A program made the position numbers and the translations under genes. From contig CALMVO010000077.1 of assembly GCA_937873205.1 (NCBI GenBank), positions 37,112 through 101,111 of the forward strand: DNA of 64,000 nt. The letters run 5' to 3'. This stretch comes from an uncultured Acetobacteraceae bacterium (lineage in GTDB: Bacteria > Pseudomonadota > Alphaproteobacteria > Acetobacterales > Acetobacteraceae). Of the stretch, positions 54,795-62,866 are shown in pieces (positions within the stretch are counted from its first letter, which is position 1; each line of letters starts with the position of its first letter). Under the pieces are notes generated by a model. It saw nothing but the letters and a program-made list of their open reading frames with translations, was not told the DNA's origin and searched no databases.

Positions 54795-56323
54795 CGATAC
54801 GCCCAGGTCTCGGACAACGCCGCCTGCTCGCCCATCAGCCGTCCGTGCAGCTCGGCGACGCGGGCGGCTCCGGGATAGAACTCGAAGGTGATGCGCCAGC
54901 CCTGGATCGGCGGGTTGGGCTCCACCACGACGTTGCGGATCTCACCGACGCTGGCGCCGAGGTCGGCGTGCAGCCTGGCGTCGGCGCCCAGCGCCCGCAG
55001 CGCGTCGCCGGCGAAGTCCAGGATGACGAAGCGGCCCTTATGGTCGACGGTGGCGCCGATCCGGGTCTCGGCGACGCGGGCCAGCGTGCTGGTCCATGGA
55101 TTGTCCCAGCACCAGTGCATCCGGTACGTGTAGGCATACTCGCCGCCCGCCGCGAGCGGCGCCTTCGGCCGCCAGAACGCCACGATGTTGTCGTTCACCT
55201 CGTTGGGCGTCGGCAGCTCCACCAGGTCGACGGCCCCCTCGCCCCAGTCGCCGATCGGCTCGATCCACAGGCTCGGGCGCTTCTGGTAGTCGAGCGCCAG
55301 GTCCTGGAAGTCGGAGAAGGCGCGCTTCCTCTGCATCAGGCCGTAGCCCTTCGGCGTCACGTCGGAGAAGGCGCTGAACTGCAGGTCGACCGGGTTGGCC
55401 AGCGGGCGCCAGATCTGGTCGCCCTTGCCGGTCCACATCGACAGGCCCTCGCTGTCGTGCGCGGCGGGCCGCGCGTCGTCGACGTGCTGGCGGTCGTTGG
55501 CATCGAAGTAGAACATGCCGGTGAGCGGTGCCACGCCGGGACCGTCGATCGCATGGCGCGGGTAGAGCACGCTCTCGACGTCGAAGATGGTCTCCTCGCC
55601 CGGCCGGATGGTGAAGCGGAAGGCGCCGGTGACGGCCGGGCTGTCCAGCAGCGCGTGCACCACGATGGCGCTCATGCCGGGCTGCGGCCGCTCCAGCCAG
55701 AACGCCCGGAACAGCGCGAACTCCTCGCCCCTGGAATCGCCGGTGCCGTTGGCGAAGCCGCGCGCCGACAGGCCGTAGAGCTGGCCCTTCGCCACGGCGC
55801 GGAAGTAGCTCGCCCCCTGGAACACGCAGATCTCGTCGTAGTAGTCCGGGCGGTTGATCGGGGTGTGGATGCGGAAGCCCGAGTAGCCGAGCGCGTCGGG
55901 CACGCGGAGCTTCGGATCCTCGTAGCTGAACTGGTCAGGATCGTACCCGAGCCGCGCGGCCTGGCCGTCCTGCACCTCGAAGATGTCGATCCGGGGGCGA
56001 TACAGGAAGCCGCGCGGCAGGAACTCAACCTGGAAGTTGAGCCCCTGGCCGCGCCACAGCGCCACGTCCTTGCGGAAGCGGATGCCGCGATACTGGTCGA
56101 AGTCGAGCGACCCCACCGCGGCTGGCAGCCGCTCGTCCGGCGCCTGATACGGGTGCCGCGCCATCGCCTGGGCCAGCCGGCGGACGGTGGCGCCGTCGAA
56201 TGGGCCGGGTGCCGCCGTCGGCGCCCGGTCGGCCGCCCGCGCGCGGGCCGGGCCGGGCGCCAGCAATGCGGCCAGCGACGCGCCCGTCGCCGTCTGGACC
56301 AGGTCACGTCGCGACAGCACCAC
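54782..56323 (-). CDS. opgG: Periplasmic glucan biosynthesis protein G/D
   Basis: 513 residues. A twin-Arg leader (MVLSRRDLVQTATGASLAALLAPGPARA, key SRRDLV) suggests Tat export, more typical of OpgD/G in this group. The conserved domain includes RGIRFRKDVALWRG, FQVEFLPRGFLYRPRIDIFEV, LGYSGFRIHTPIN, FQGASYFRAVAKGQLYGLSARG, LSMWTGKGDQIWRPLANP, and the C-terminal Ig-like part (TRIGATVDHKGRFVILDF). It helps release or branch the glucan. GTG 56323 has GGAGG seven bases upstream. Confidence 0.95.
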   Translation of the reverse strand: MVLSRRDLVQTATGASLAALLAPGPARARAADRAPTAAPGPFDGATVRRLAQAMARHPYQAPDERLPAAVGSLDFDQYRGIRFRKDVALWRGQGLNFQVEFLPRGFLYRPRIDIFEVQDGQAARLGYDPDQFSYEDPKLRVPDALGYSGFRIHTPINRPDYYDEICVFQGASYFRAVAKGQLYGLSARGFANGTGDSRGEEFALFRAFWLERPQPGMSAIVVHALLDSPAVTGAFRFTIRPGEETIFDVESVLYPRHAIDGPGVAPLTGMFYFDANDRQHVDDARPAAHDSEGLSMWTGKGDQIWRPLANPVDLQFSAFSDVTPKGYGLMQRKRAFSDFQDLALDYQKRPSLWIEPIGDWGEGAVDLVELPTPNEVNDNIVAFWRPKAPLAAGGEYAYTYRMHWCWDNPWTSTLARVAETRIGATVDHKGRFVILDFAGDALRALGADARLHADLGASVGEIRNVVVEPNPPIQGWRITFEFYPGAARVAELHGRLMGEQAALSETWAYRWTP

Positions 56324-56524
56324 TTTTCAACCTCCGGTTGGAACGACGCCATCGGCCTTGGCCTGCCGCTGATAACGGTGACGCGGCGCCATGGCAATTT
56401 GGACAGCGCCATCGGCCGACGGAACGTTCCGGCTTGATCCCGAAAAGCACGCCCTGTAGAGGTTGTTTTTCTAAATCACTACAAGCCGTAAGCTTTACGG
56501 CAATCAACGGGATACCGCTTCAAG

Positions 56525-58144
56525 ATGGCGCCTCGCCCCACCCGCCGACCCCTGCGGACCGCCCTGGCCGCGCTGCCGATGCTCGCGGCTGCCGGCGCCG
56601 CCCGGGCCCAGAGCCCGTCGGCCACCCTGCATACGGCGCCCGGCTTCTCGGCGCTGCCGCAGACGCTCAGCAACCCGCCGAAGTCGCAGGCGCCGGGGAC
56701 CATCCACACCGGCAACTGGGGCGTGTTCAACCAGCTCGACGGATCGCCCGCGGGTTTCGGGCCGGTGGCGCGCTACGGCGTGGTGCGCTGGGCCGAGGAT
56801 TGGAGCGCGCTGCGCGACCCCAAGCTCCGGGACGACCCGTTCGACCCGCTGAAGTTCATCGCGCTGAACGACTCCCAAAGCATCTACCTGACCTTCAGCG
56901 GCGAGAGCCGGCTGAAGAACTGGTTCGAGAACCGGCCGTTCCTCGGCCAGCAGAAGCCCAACGACTCTGGGCGCACCACGCTGCGCAACACGCTCGGCGC
57001 CGACCTGCACCTCGGCTCGCACCTGCGCGTCTACGGCGAGCTCATCAACGGCGACGCGTTCGGCCTCAACGCCTACGGCTACAACGCCACCTATCGCACC
57101 CGGCTCGACGTCCAGCAGCTGTTCGTCGAGGCCAAGACGGATCTGGCCGGCGCGCAGACCGGCGTCCTGTTCGGGCGCCAGGAGTTCCTCGACGCGCCGA
57201 ACTACGTGCTCTACGCCCGGGAAACGCCCAACGTGCCGCTGTCCTGGGACGGCGTGCGCAGCTACGCCATCTGGCCCAGGGTCCGCCTCGACGGCTGGGA
57301 CTTCGTGCAGACCAATACCACGCCCGCGGCGCTGTTCCACGACAACGAGAACTACAACGCGCGGCTGTTCGGCGGCTACGGCTCCTACGCCGCACCCGCC
57401 TTCAGGACGCTGGGCCAGCCCGGGCAGGTGTTCTTCGACCTGTTCTACATCGGCTACGAGCTGGGCGGCACGCCGGCGGTGATCGCCACCGCCACCGGCA
57501 CCAAGGCGGGCTCGACGCTGCGCGACAACTACGGCACCCGCATCTGGGGCCGTGCCGGGCCGATCGAGTTCTCGGCCGGCGGCATCTACCAGGGCGGCCA
57601 GTTCCGCTACGCCGCCAGCACCCGCACCCGCGACGTGGTGGCCTACGCGTTCAACGAGTTCGTCGGCTACCGCGTGGCGCACGCCTATGGCCGGCCGTTG
57701 TTCGGAGTGCAGGCGGACGTCTACTCCGGCGGCGACTACCGACGCAGCACCGGCACGGAGGGCACCTACATCACGCCCTACAACCCGCAGACCAACTACC
57801 TGGATACCACCACCTACTTCGCGCCGGGCAACCTCGTGAACGTGGCGCCCACGATCGAGGTGACGCCGCTGGACAAGACGCTGCTGCGCTTCAGGGTGCC
57901 GATCCTTTGGCGCGAGACCACCAACGACACGATCTACGGCTCGTCCAGCCGGGTCTACCCGTTCCGCGGCAACTACAGCGGCGGCTTCGTCGGCACGGTG
58001 CCGCAGTTCAACTTCGCCTGGCGGATCACCCGGCACCTGACCTGGACCCATGACCTCGCGCGCTACTTCGCGTCACGGTCGATCCAGAAGGCCGGCGCCT
58101 CGAATGGCACCTACTACCTGTCGACGCTCGCGTTCCGGTTCTGA
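56525..58144 (+). CDS. Outer-membrane alginate-export-type porin
   Basis: 539 residues. The signal peptide is cleaved near GAARA. An 18-strand barrel follows, with the family's strands SQSIYLTFSGESRLKNWFENRPF, TTLRNTLGADLHLGSHLRVYGELING, QQLFVEAKTDLAG, TGVLFGRQEFLDAPNY and the terminal GTYYLSTLAFRF (C-terminal Phe). It resembles AlgE/alginate_exp porins, but in this group such porins are often general sugar or small-molecule channels, so the substrate is open. It is divergent from opgG (200-base gap). Confidence 0.85.
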   Translation: MAPRPTRRPLRTALAALPMLAAAGAARAQSPSATLHTAPGFSALPQTLSNPPKSQAPGTIHTGNWGVFNQLDGSPAGFGPVARYGVVRWAEDWSALRDPKLRDDPFDPLKFIALNDSQSIYLTFSGESRLKNWFENRPFLGQQKPNDSGRTTLRNTLGADLHLGSHLRVYGELINGDAFGLNAYGYNATYRTRLDVQQLFVEAKTDLAGAQTGVLFGRQEFLDAPNYVLYARETPNVPLSWDGVRSYAIWPRVRLDGWDFVQTNTTPAALFHDNENYNARLFGGYGSYAAPAFRTLGQPGQVFFDLFYIGYELGGTPAVIATATGTKAGSTLRDNYGTRIWGRAGPIEFSAGGIYQGGQFRYAASTRTRDVVAYAFNEFVGYRVAHAYGRPLFGVQADVYSGGDYRRSTGTEGTYITPYNPQTNYLDTTTYFAPGNLVNVAPTIEVTPLDKTLLRFRVPILWRETTNDTIYGSSSRVYPFRGNYSGGFVGTVPQFNFAWRITRHLTWTHDLARYFASRSIQKAGASNGTYYLSTLAFRF

Positions 58145-58210
58145 GCGGCGGCCGAACCGTGGCGCGTCCGCGGCGTTCGGCACCGCTCGACCACAGGACG
58201 AGGTGCCGGC

Positions 58211-58699
58211 TTGCCGCCCAGTCACGTTCCCCTCCTGCCGATCCTGACGTCCATCCTGCTCGCCGGCTGCGCGCTGGAGGACAGCCGCACCGCCGACCGG
58301 GCACCCCGTGCGCTGCAGGGCCTGAGCGAGCAGGCGCTCGAATCCTGCCTGGGCGCACCGGACCAGCATGCCAGCTTCGGGACCACCGACATCCTAACCT
58401 ACTACGCGACGTCGAGCAGCTCGACGAGCTATTCGGTGCCGATCGTGGGCGGCGTCGGCTTCTCGAACGGCGGCTATTGCCACGCCACCTTCACGATCGA
58501 AAATGGCGTCGTCACCCGGCTGCTGTATTCGGGCGAGAAGAACGCCACCCTGGCGCCCGACGCCTACTGCGCGCCGATCCTGCGCACCTGCCTGGCCTGG
58601 CTGGACGCGCATCCCGAGGCGCGCGCCGTGACCGCCGACAGGGAGCGACCCGACGCCGCAGGGTATCCAGCCGGCACGCCGCCCCCCACGCCGCGGTAG
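58211..58699 (+). CDS. Small lipoprotein
   Basis: 162 residues. TTG 58211 gives a signal with lipobox LLAGC (Cys about residue 20). The mature part has LQGLSEQALESCLGAPDQHASFGTTDILTYYATS (in pieces: ALESCLGAPDQ, DILTYYA) like SmpA/BamE-type small lipoproteins, then GGYCHATFTIENGVVTRLLYSG and paired cysteines. A BamE-like fold is plausible from the ENGxVxxLxYSG strand pattern, but not certain. It follows the porin gene. Confidence 0.65.
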   Translation: MPPSHVPLLPILTSILLAGCALEDSRTADRAPRALQGLSEQALESCLGAPDQHASFGTTDILTYYATSSSSTSYSVPIVGGVGFSNGGYCHATFTIENGVVTRLLYSGEKNATLAPDAYCAPILRTCLAWLDAHPEARAVTADRERPDAAGYPAGTPPPTPR

Positions 58700-58707
58700 C
58701 GAGAGAT

Positions 58708-58723
58708 GCGCATTTACATGCGC
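58708..58723. promoter_or_regulatory. Candidate CcdA operator
   Basis: GCGCAT (58708-58713) - TTTAC - ATGCGC (58718-58723), a perfect 6-bp inverted repeat 43 bases before the ccdA start, with AT-rich sequence just after it. It is probably where CcdA represses its own transcription. Confidence 0.5.
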
Positions 58724-58765
58724 GTTAAAAAGGTCAGGATCATGCTTCCCCGTCGGAGGCTCGCG

Positions 58766-59011
58766 ATGTCTCGTCCCCTGGTCCGGACCGTTCCCCAACG
58801 GCCGACCAACATCACGCTGCCTGCCCCGCTCCTGGCGGAAGCGCGAACGCTCGGCCTGAACGTCTCGCAGGTCTGCGAGCGCGGCCTGATGGCGGAGATC
58901 GCCGCGGCGCGGGCAAGGCAATGGCTGCTGGAGAACCGCGAGGCGCTGGAGTCGTCGCGCCGTTACGTCGAGCGGAACGGGCTGCCGCTGGCTGAATACC
59001 GCCAGTTCTGA
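58766..59011 (+). CDS. ccdA: CcdA-type antitoxin
   Basis: 81 residues. Family pattern: RPTNITLPAPLLAEARTLGLNVSQVCERGLMAEI (pieces TNITLPAPLLAEA and LNVSQVCERGL) then a C-terminal toxin-binding helix WLLENREALESSRRYVERNGLPL. GGAGG six bases before ATG 58766. The stop overlaps the start of the ccdB remnant (TGATG). The gene looks intact. Confidence 0.88.
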   Translation: MSRPLVRTVPQRPTNITLPAPLLAEARTLGLNVSQVCERGLMAEIAAARARQWLLENREALESSRRYVERNGLPLAEYRQF

Positions 59012-59269
59012 TGGGCCGCTACGACGTCTACCCGGCGCCTGGCCGGGCTCGGCACGCGGGTCGTGGTCCCCCTGCTGCCGCCTGACGCGGCACCCCGTCC
59101 TGCACGTGGCCTCGATCCATCCTTCGAGATTGGGGGCACGCCGCACCTCATGCTGACGCAGTTCCTGGCCGCGGTGCCGGAGGCCGAACTGCGGCGGCCG
59201 ATGCAGTCGCTGGCCGCCCATGGCGACGACATCACCCGAGCCCTCGACATCCTCCTGACCGGGTTTTGA
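59011..59269 (+). pseudogene. CcdB-type toxin, internal out-of-frame deletion
   Basis: ATG 59011 gives MGRYDVYPAP, the normal CcdB start, but the frame then ends at TGA 59084-59086 after 25 residues. From about 59040 another frame carries LAGLGTRVVVPLLPPDAAP, PHLMLTQFLAAVPEAELRRP and DDITRALDILLTGF, the normal toxin body and end, to TGA 59269. Roughly 20 residues between the two parts are missing. CcdB would poison DNA gyrase; this copy should not. Confidence 0.82.
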
Positions 59270-59348
59270 AGGGCCTGGCGCGATCGCGGCATGCCGCCGA
59301 GCCGACATCGTTCCGGTCGTCTTGGACCAGCCGGATCCCGCCGGCCCG

Positions 59349-60428
59349 TCACGGCGTGCGGTCGTTGTTCTCCGGCCGCAGCGCGGTGGCGATATCGGCG
59401 AGGTCCCGGGACAGCATCTCCAGGGTGAAGCGGGGCAGCGGACCGGCGCGATCGCCAAGCGTCGCCAGCGCCTCCTGCAGCTGGGCCACCTCCACCAGCG
59501 CCTGATCGGCCTGGTGCGCGCGCTGCAGCGCCTCCTGCCGCATCGCCCCGACCAGCGCCTGCAGCACCGTGCCGATCGCCGCCGAGACCGGTGCCAGCGC
59601 CGGGCCGGGGACGGCGTCCTCGGTCTCGTGTACGGCGCGGGCGACGAACAGCATGTCGCTCTGCAGCCGGCGCAGCATCGGCACCAGACGCAGCATCAGC
59701 GGCTCGTGCTGGTCCAGCGCGGTCAGCCGCTCGCGCCGCGCCTCGGCGATGGCGGCGACCAGTGCCTTCAGGGCATCGCCGCTGCCGTCGTTCAGCCGCT
59801 CCAGCACCGAGGGCTCGATGGCGGCCGCCAGCACCTGCGTCCGGGTGGCGTCGAGGGCCGCCAGCATGGCGGCGGCCGCCTCGAACGCCTGCGCGCGGGC
59901 GCGGGTGCGGAACACCACGTAGGACACCAGCAGCGACACCGCCGCCCCCACCAGGATCGCCAGCACGCGGTCCACCGGGCGGTCGAACGGGCCGCCCTCA
60001 CTCGGGAACAGGAAGGTCACCACCAGGGCGACGCCAGCCAGGCGCAGGTTCGGCTTGAACGCGCCCAGGATCGCGATCGGCACCATGAGGACCGCGAACA
60101 CCGGCACCCTGGGCAGGCCAGCGAGCTGGAGCGCGATGGCGACCGCGCCGACGGCGGCGCCGATCAGCGTGCCGACGATCTGGTCGCGGCCGGCCTCGAT
60201 GGTCGAGCTGATCCGGGCCTGGGTGACGATCACCGCGGTGACCAGCGCCCAGTACGGCTCGCGCAGATGCAGCGCGTGCGCGGCCAGATAGGCCAGCAGC
60301 ACCGAGACCAGCGTGCGGACCGACTGCCGCAGCTCCGGCGACCAGCCGGCGAGGCGGTCGCGCAGGGTGGGCTGGCCGGAGCGTCCGACCGTGGGGGCCG
60401 AGGCCGCCGGGATGGCCGGGCCGCTCAT
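59349..60428 (-). CDS. FUSC-family membrane protein
   Basis: 359 residues. The N-terminal half has about five to six membrane helices (SVRTLVSVLLAYLAAHAL, PYWALVTAVIVTQ, GTLIGAAVGAVAIALQLA, VPVFAVLMVPIAILG, RVLAILVGAAVSLLVSYVVF) with the FUSC-like SSTIEAGRDQIVGTLIG. The C-terminal half is a cytoplasmic helical domain. Such proteins are linked to efflux of aromatic acids and similar compounds. It starts 26 bases after the htrA stop, so it may be transcribed with it. Confidence 0.85.
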   Translation of the reverse strand: MSGPAIPAASAPTVGRSGQPTLRDRLAGWSPELRQSVRTLVSVLLAYLAAHALHLREPYWALVTAVIVTQARISSTIEAGRDQIVGTLIGAAVGAVAIALQLAGLPRVPVFAVLMVPIAILGAFKPNLRLAGVALVVTFLFPSEGGPFDRPVDRVLAILVGAAVSLLVSYVVFRTRARAQAFEAAAAMLAALDATRTQVLAAAIEPSVLERLNDGSGDALKALVAAIAEARRERLTALDQHEPLMLRLVPMLRRLQSDMLFVARAVHETEDAVPGPALAPVSAAIGTVLQALVGAMRQEALQRAHQADQALVEVAQLQEALATLGDRAGPLPRFTLEMLSRDLADIATALRPENNDRTP

Positions 60429-60454
60429 CGCCGCGTCAGCTTCAAGGGTCCGGC

Positions 60455-62077
60455 TCAGCCCGGCGCCTTGCCGTGCACGGTGCCGCCGTCGGCGGGCACG
60501 CCCTGGATCGGCAGCGGCACCCAGCGCATGCCGTCGTTGTTCTGCACCAGCATCACCACCGAGGGACGCTTCTGGTGCCGCGCCTGATCGATCCGGGTCT
60601 GCACGTCGGCCGGCTGCGACACCTCGGACTGCTGCACCTCGACGATGACGTCGCCCGGCTTGATGCCGCGGTCGGAGGCGGGGCCGGACGGTACGGTGTC
60701 GGTCACCACGACGCCCTTCTGGCCGTCGGCGATCTGGTACTTCTGCCGCAGCGCGTCGTCGAGGCCGGCCAGCTTCATGCCGAGGCCGGCGAGATCGAGC
60801 GGCGCCGGGCCAGCCGGCGTCTTCGCCGCCCCGGCCGGCGCCGGCTTGGCGGCGTCCTCGGGGAAGTCGCGCACCGCCACCTGGAGGGTCTGCGCCTTCC
60901 CATCACGCCAGATGCCGAGCGGCACGGTCTGCCCGACCGCGGTCTCGCCCACCACCCGCGGCAGGCTGCGGCCGTCCACCGCCTGGCCGGCAACGGTCTG
61001 GATCACGTCGCCGGTCCGGAGCCCGGCCTTGGCGGCCGGCCCGTTCGGCTCGATGCCGGCGACCAGGGCGCCCTTCGCGGTCTTGAGCCCCAGGCTGTCG
61101 GCGATGTCCTGGCTCACGTCCTGGATGCGCACGCCGATCCAGCCGCGGCGCGCCTTGCCGTACTGGCGCAGTTGCGCGATCACGCCGGCCGCCTCGTTGG
61201 ACGGGATCGAGAAGCCGATGCCGATCGAGCCGCCGGACGGCGAATAGATCGCGGTGTTGATGCCGATCACGGCGCCGTCCATGTCGAACAGCGGGCCGCC
61301 GGAGTTGCCGCGGTTGATCGGCGCGTCGGTCTGGATGAAGTCGTCGTACGGGCCGCTATCGAGCGAGCGGCCGCGCGAGCTGACGATGCCCGCCGTGACC
61401 GTGCCGGACAGGCCGAACGGGTTGCCGATCGCCACCACCCAGTCGCCGACGCGGGCATGGTCGCTGTCGCCGAACGCGACCGCCGGCAGCGGGTGCGGCG
61501 CATCCACCTTGAGCAACGCGAGGTCGGTCTTGTCGTCGTGGCCGAGCAGCCGCGCCTTCAGGACGGTGTTGTCCTGCAGCGTGACCGTGATGGTGTCGGC
61601 GCCCTTGATGACGTGGTTGTTGGTCACGATCAGGCCGGACGGATCGATGACGAAGCCCGATCCCAGGCTCTGCATCTTGTGGCCGGGCGCCGCTGGGCCC
61701 CCGCCCTGGCCGCCCCCCTGGCCGCCCCCTGGGCCGCCATGCTTGTTCATGAAGTCGTGGAAGAACTTGTCGAACGGCGAGCCGGGCGGGATCGACGGCG
61801 ACGGCGTCTGAACACCCGGCTCCTTGCCATGGTCCGGCACCGCGTCGCCGGGCGCGTCGTCGTCGTCGTCCTGGCTGTCGTCGGTGACGGTCTCGGTCGA
61901 CGAAATGTTGACGACCGAGGGCAGCAGCCGGGCGGCGAGGTCGGCGAAGCTGTCCGGCGCGGGACGCGCCAGCGCCGGCGCCGGCGCCGCCGCCAGGACC
62001 AGCAGCAGCAATCCAACCATCGGCCGCCGCAACCGCGACGGGCGGGCAGATCGATCAGGCGGCGTCGTGAGGCGCAT
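60455..62077 (-). CDS. degP: Periplasmic serine protease, HtrA/DegP family
   Basis: 540 residues from ATG 62077 (an ATG at 62113 adds 12). A signal peptide ends near APALA. A long acidic and Gly-rich linker (about residues 60-130) precedes the trypsin-like domain: His155 in TNNHVIKG, Asp in HDDKTDLALLKVD, Ser259 in RGNSGGPLFD. Two PDZ domains follow (GWIGVRIQDVSQDIA...; LAGLDDALRQKYQI...GIKPGDVIVEVQ). It degrades or refolds damaged envelope proteins. It lies downstream of opgC-SGNH and upstream of the FUSC gene on the same strand. Confidence 0.95.
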   Translation of the reverse strand: MRLTTPPDRSARPSRLRRPMVGLLLLVLAAAPAPALARPAPDSFADLAARLLPSVVNISSTETVTDDSQDDDDDAPGDAVPDHGKEPGVQTPSPSIPPGSPFDKFFHDFMNKHGGPGGGQGGGQGGGPAAPGHKMQSLGSGFVIDPSGLIVTNNHVIKGADTITVTLQDNTVLKARLLGHDDKTDLALLKVDAPHPLPAVAFGDSDHARVGDWVVAIGNPFGLSGTVTAGIVSSRGRSLDSGPYDDFIQTDAPINRGNSGGPLFDMDGAVIGINTAIYSPSGGSIGIGFSIPSNEAAGVIAQLRQYGKARRGWIGVRIQDVSQDIADSLGLKTAKGALVAGIEPNGPAAKAGLRTGDVIQTVAGQAVDGRSLPRVVGETAVGQTVPLGIWRDGKAQTLQVAVRDFPEDAAKPAPAGAAKTPAGPAPLDLAGLGMKLAGLDDALRQKYQIADGQKGVVVTDTVPSGPASDRGIKPGDVIVEVQQSEVSQPADVQTRIDQARHQKRPSVVMLVQNNDGMRWVPLPIQGVPADGGTVHGKAPG

Positions 62078-62139
62078 GGGCGCGGTGTCTCCTGGCAGCC
62101 CGACTGTGCTCATGCGGTCGGTCCGCAGACAAGAGGAGG

Positions 62140-62220
62140 CCAGGGCTCCGCCCTGGACCGAGGGCTGAGGCCCTTGGAACCCGATGACTTATAAATGGTG
62201 TCCAGAGGTTCAGCCTCTGG
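62140..62220. repeat. Cluster of three palindromes between the esterase and htrA
   Basis: CCAGGGC-TCC-GCCCTGG (62140-62156), AGGGC-TGAG-GCCCT (62161-62174) and CCAGAGG-TTCAG-CCTCTGG (62202-62220). The cluster begins five bases downstream of the SGNH esterase stop (62226). The first stem is the same family as 2880, 14291 and 33402. Confidence 0.7.
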
Positions 62221-62225
62221 CGGGG

Positions 62226-62855
62226 TCAAGGAACAGAGCCCCTTGCCTTCCCGAGCAGCCAGAGCGCCACCGCCTCGCCCAGCGCCCGATAGCCCGCATC
62301 GCCCATGTGGGTGCCGTCGGGAGAGAGCGTCTCGATGGTGAAGCGGCCGGACCCGCACCAGCCGCGCATGCGCTCGTAGCGCGGGAACACCGGCACGCCA
62401 GCCTCGGCCGCGATCCGGTGCAGCATCGCCCGATAGTCCGGCAGGGTGGGCAAGGCCTCGAGCGCCGACGAATATTGCTGGTCCATCAGCACCAGGTCGG
62501 CGCCGGCCGCGGCCAGCCGGTCGAGTCCGCGCCGGGTCAGCTCGGCAAAACGCGGGAGGGCGACCGGCCGGGCGACATCGTTGGAGCCGGTCTGCCAGAC
62601 CACGAGGTCCGGTGCCGCGGCGAGCACGGCGTCCAGCCTGTCATCCATCTCGAGGCAGGTGTCGCCGCCGATGCCGAGGTTGGCGAGCGAGACGCCTCCG
62701 GGAAAGGCGGGCAGCAGCGTCGCCCGCATCACCGCCGGATAGGTGTGCGCGGGCGCGCTGGCGCCGACGCCGGCGGTGGTGGACGAGCCGAATGCAACCA
62801 GCCGGAGGACCTGTCGGCCGCTGCGCCGTGCCGAGGTGCGGGGAAGTGCGGCCAT
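62226..62855 (-). CDS. SGNH/GDSL-family esterase
   Basis: 209 residues. SGNH blocks: nucleophile Ser in VAFGSSTTAGVG (GSST in place of GDSL), Gly in LANLGIGGD, Asn in VVWQTGSNDVA, and the Asp-His pair in SPDGTHMGDAGY. There is no signal peptide. It starts 11 bases after the opgC stop. OpgC adds succinyl groups to periplasmic glucans, so an esterase of acyl groups beside it is suggestive; this is inference. Confidence 0.85.
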   Translation of the reverse strand: MAALPRTSARRSGRQVLRLVAFGSSTTAGVGASAPAHTYPAVMRATLLPAFPGGVSLANLGIGGDTCLEMDDRLDAVLAAAPDLVVWQTGSNDVARPVALPRFAELTRRGLDRLAAAGADLVLMDQQYSSALEALPTLPDYRAMLHRIAAEAGVPVFPRYERMRGWCGSGRFTIETLSPDGTHMGDAGYRALGEAVALWLLGKARGSVP

Positions 62856-62866
62856 CGCTCCGTCCG

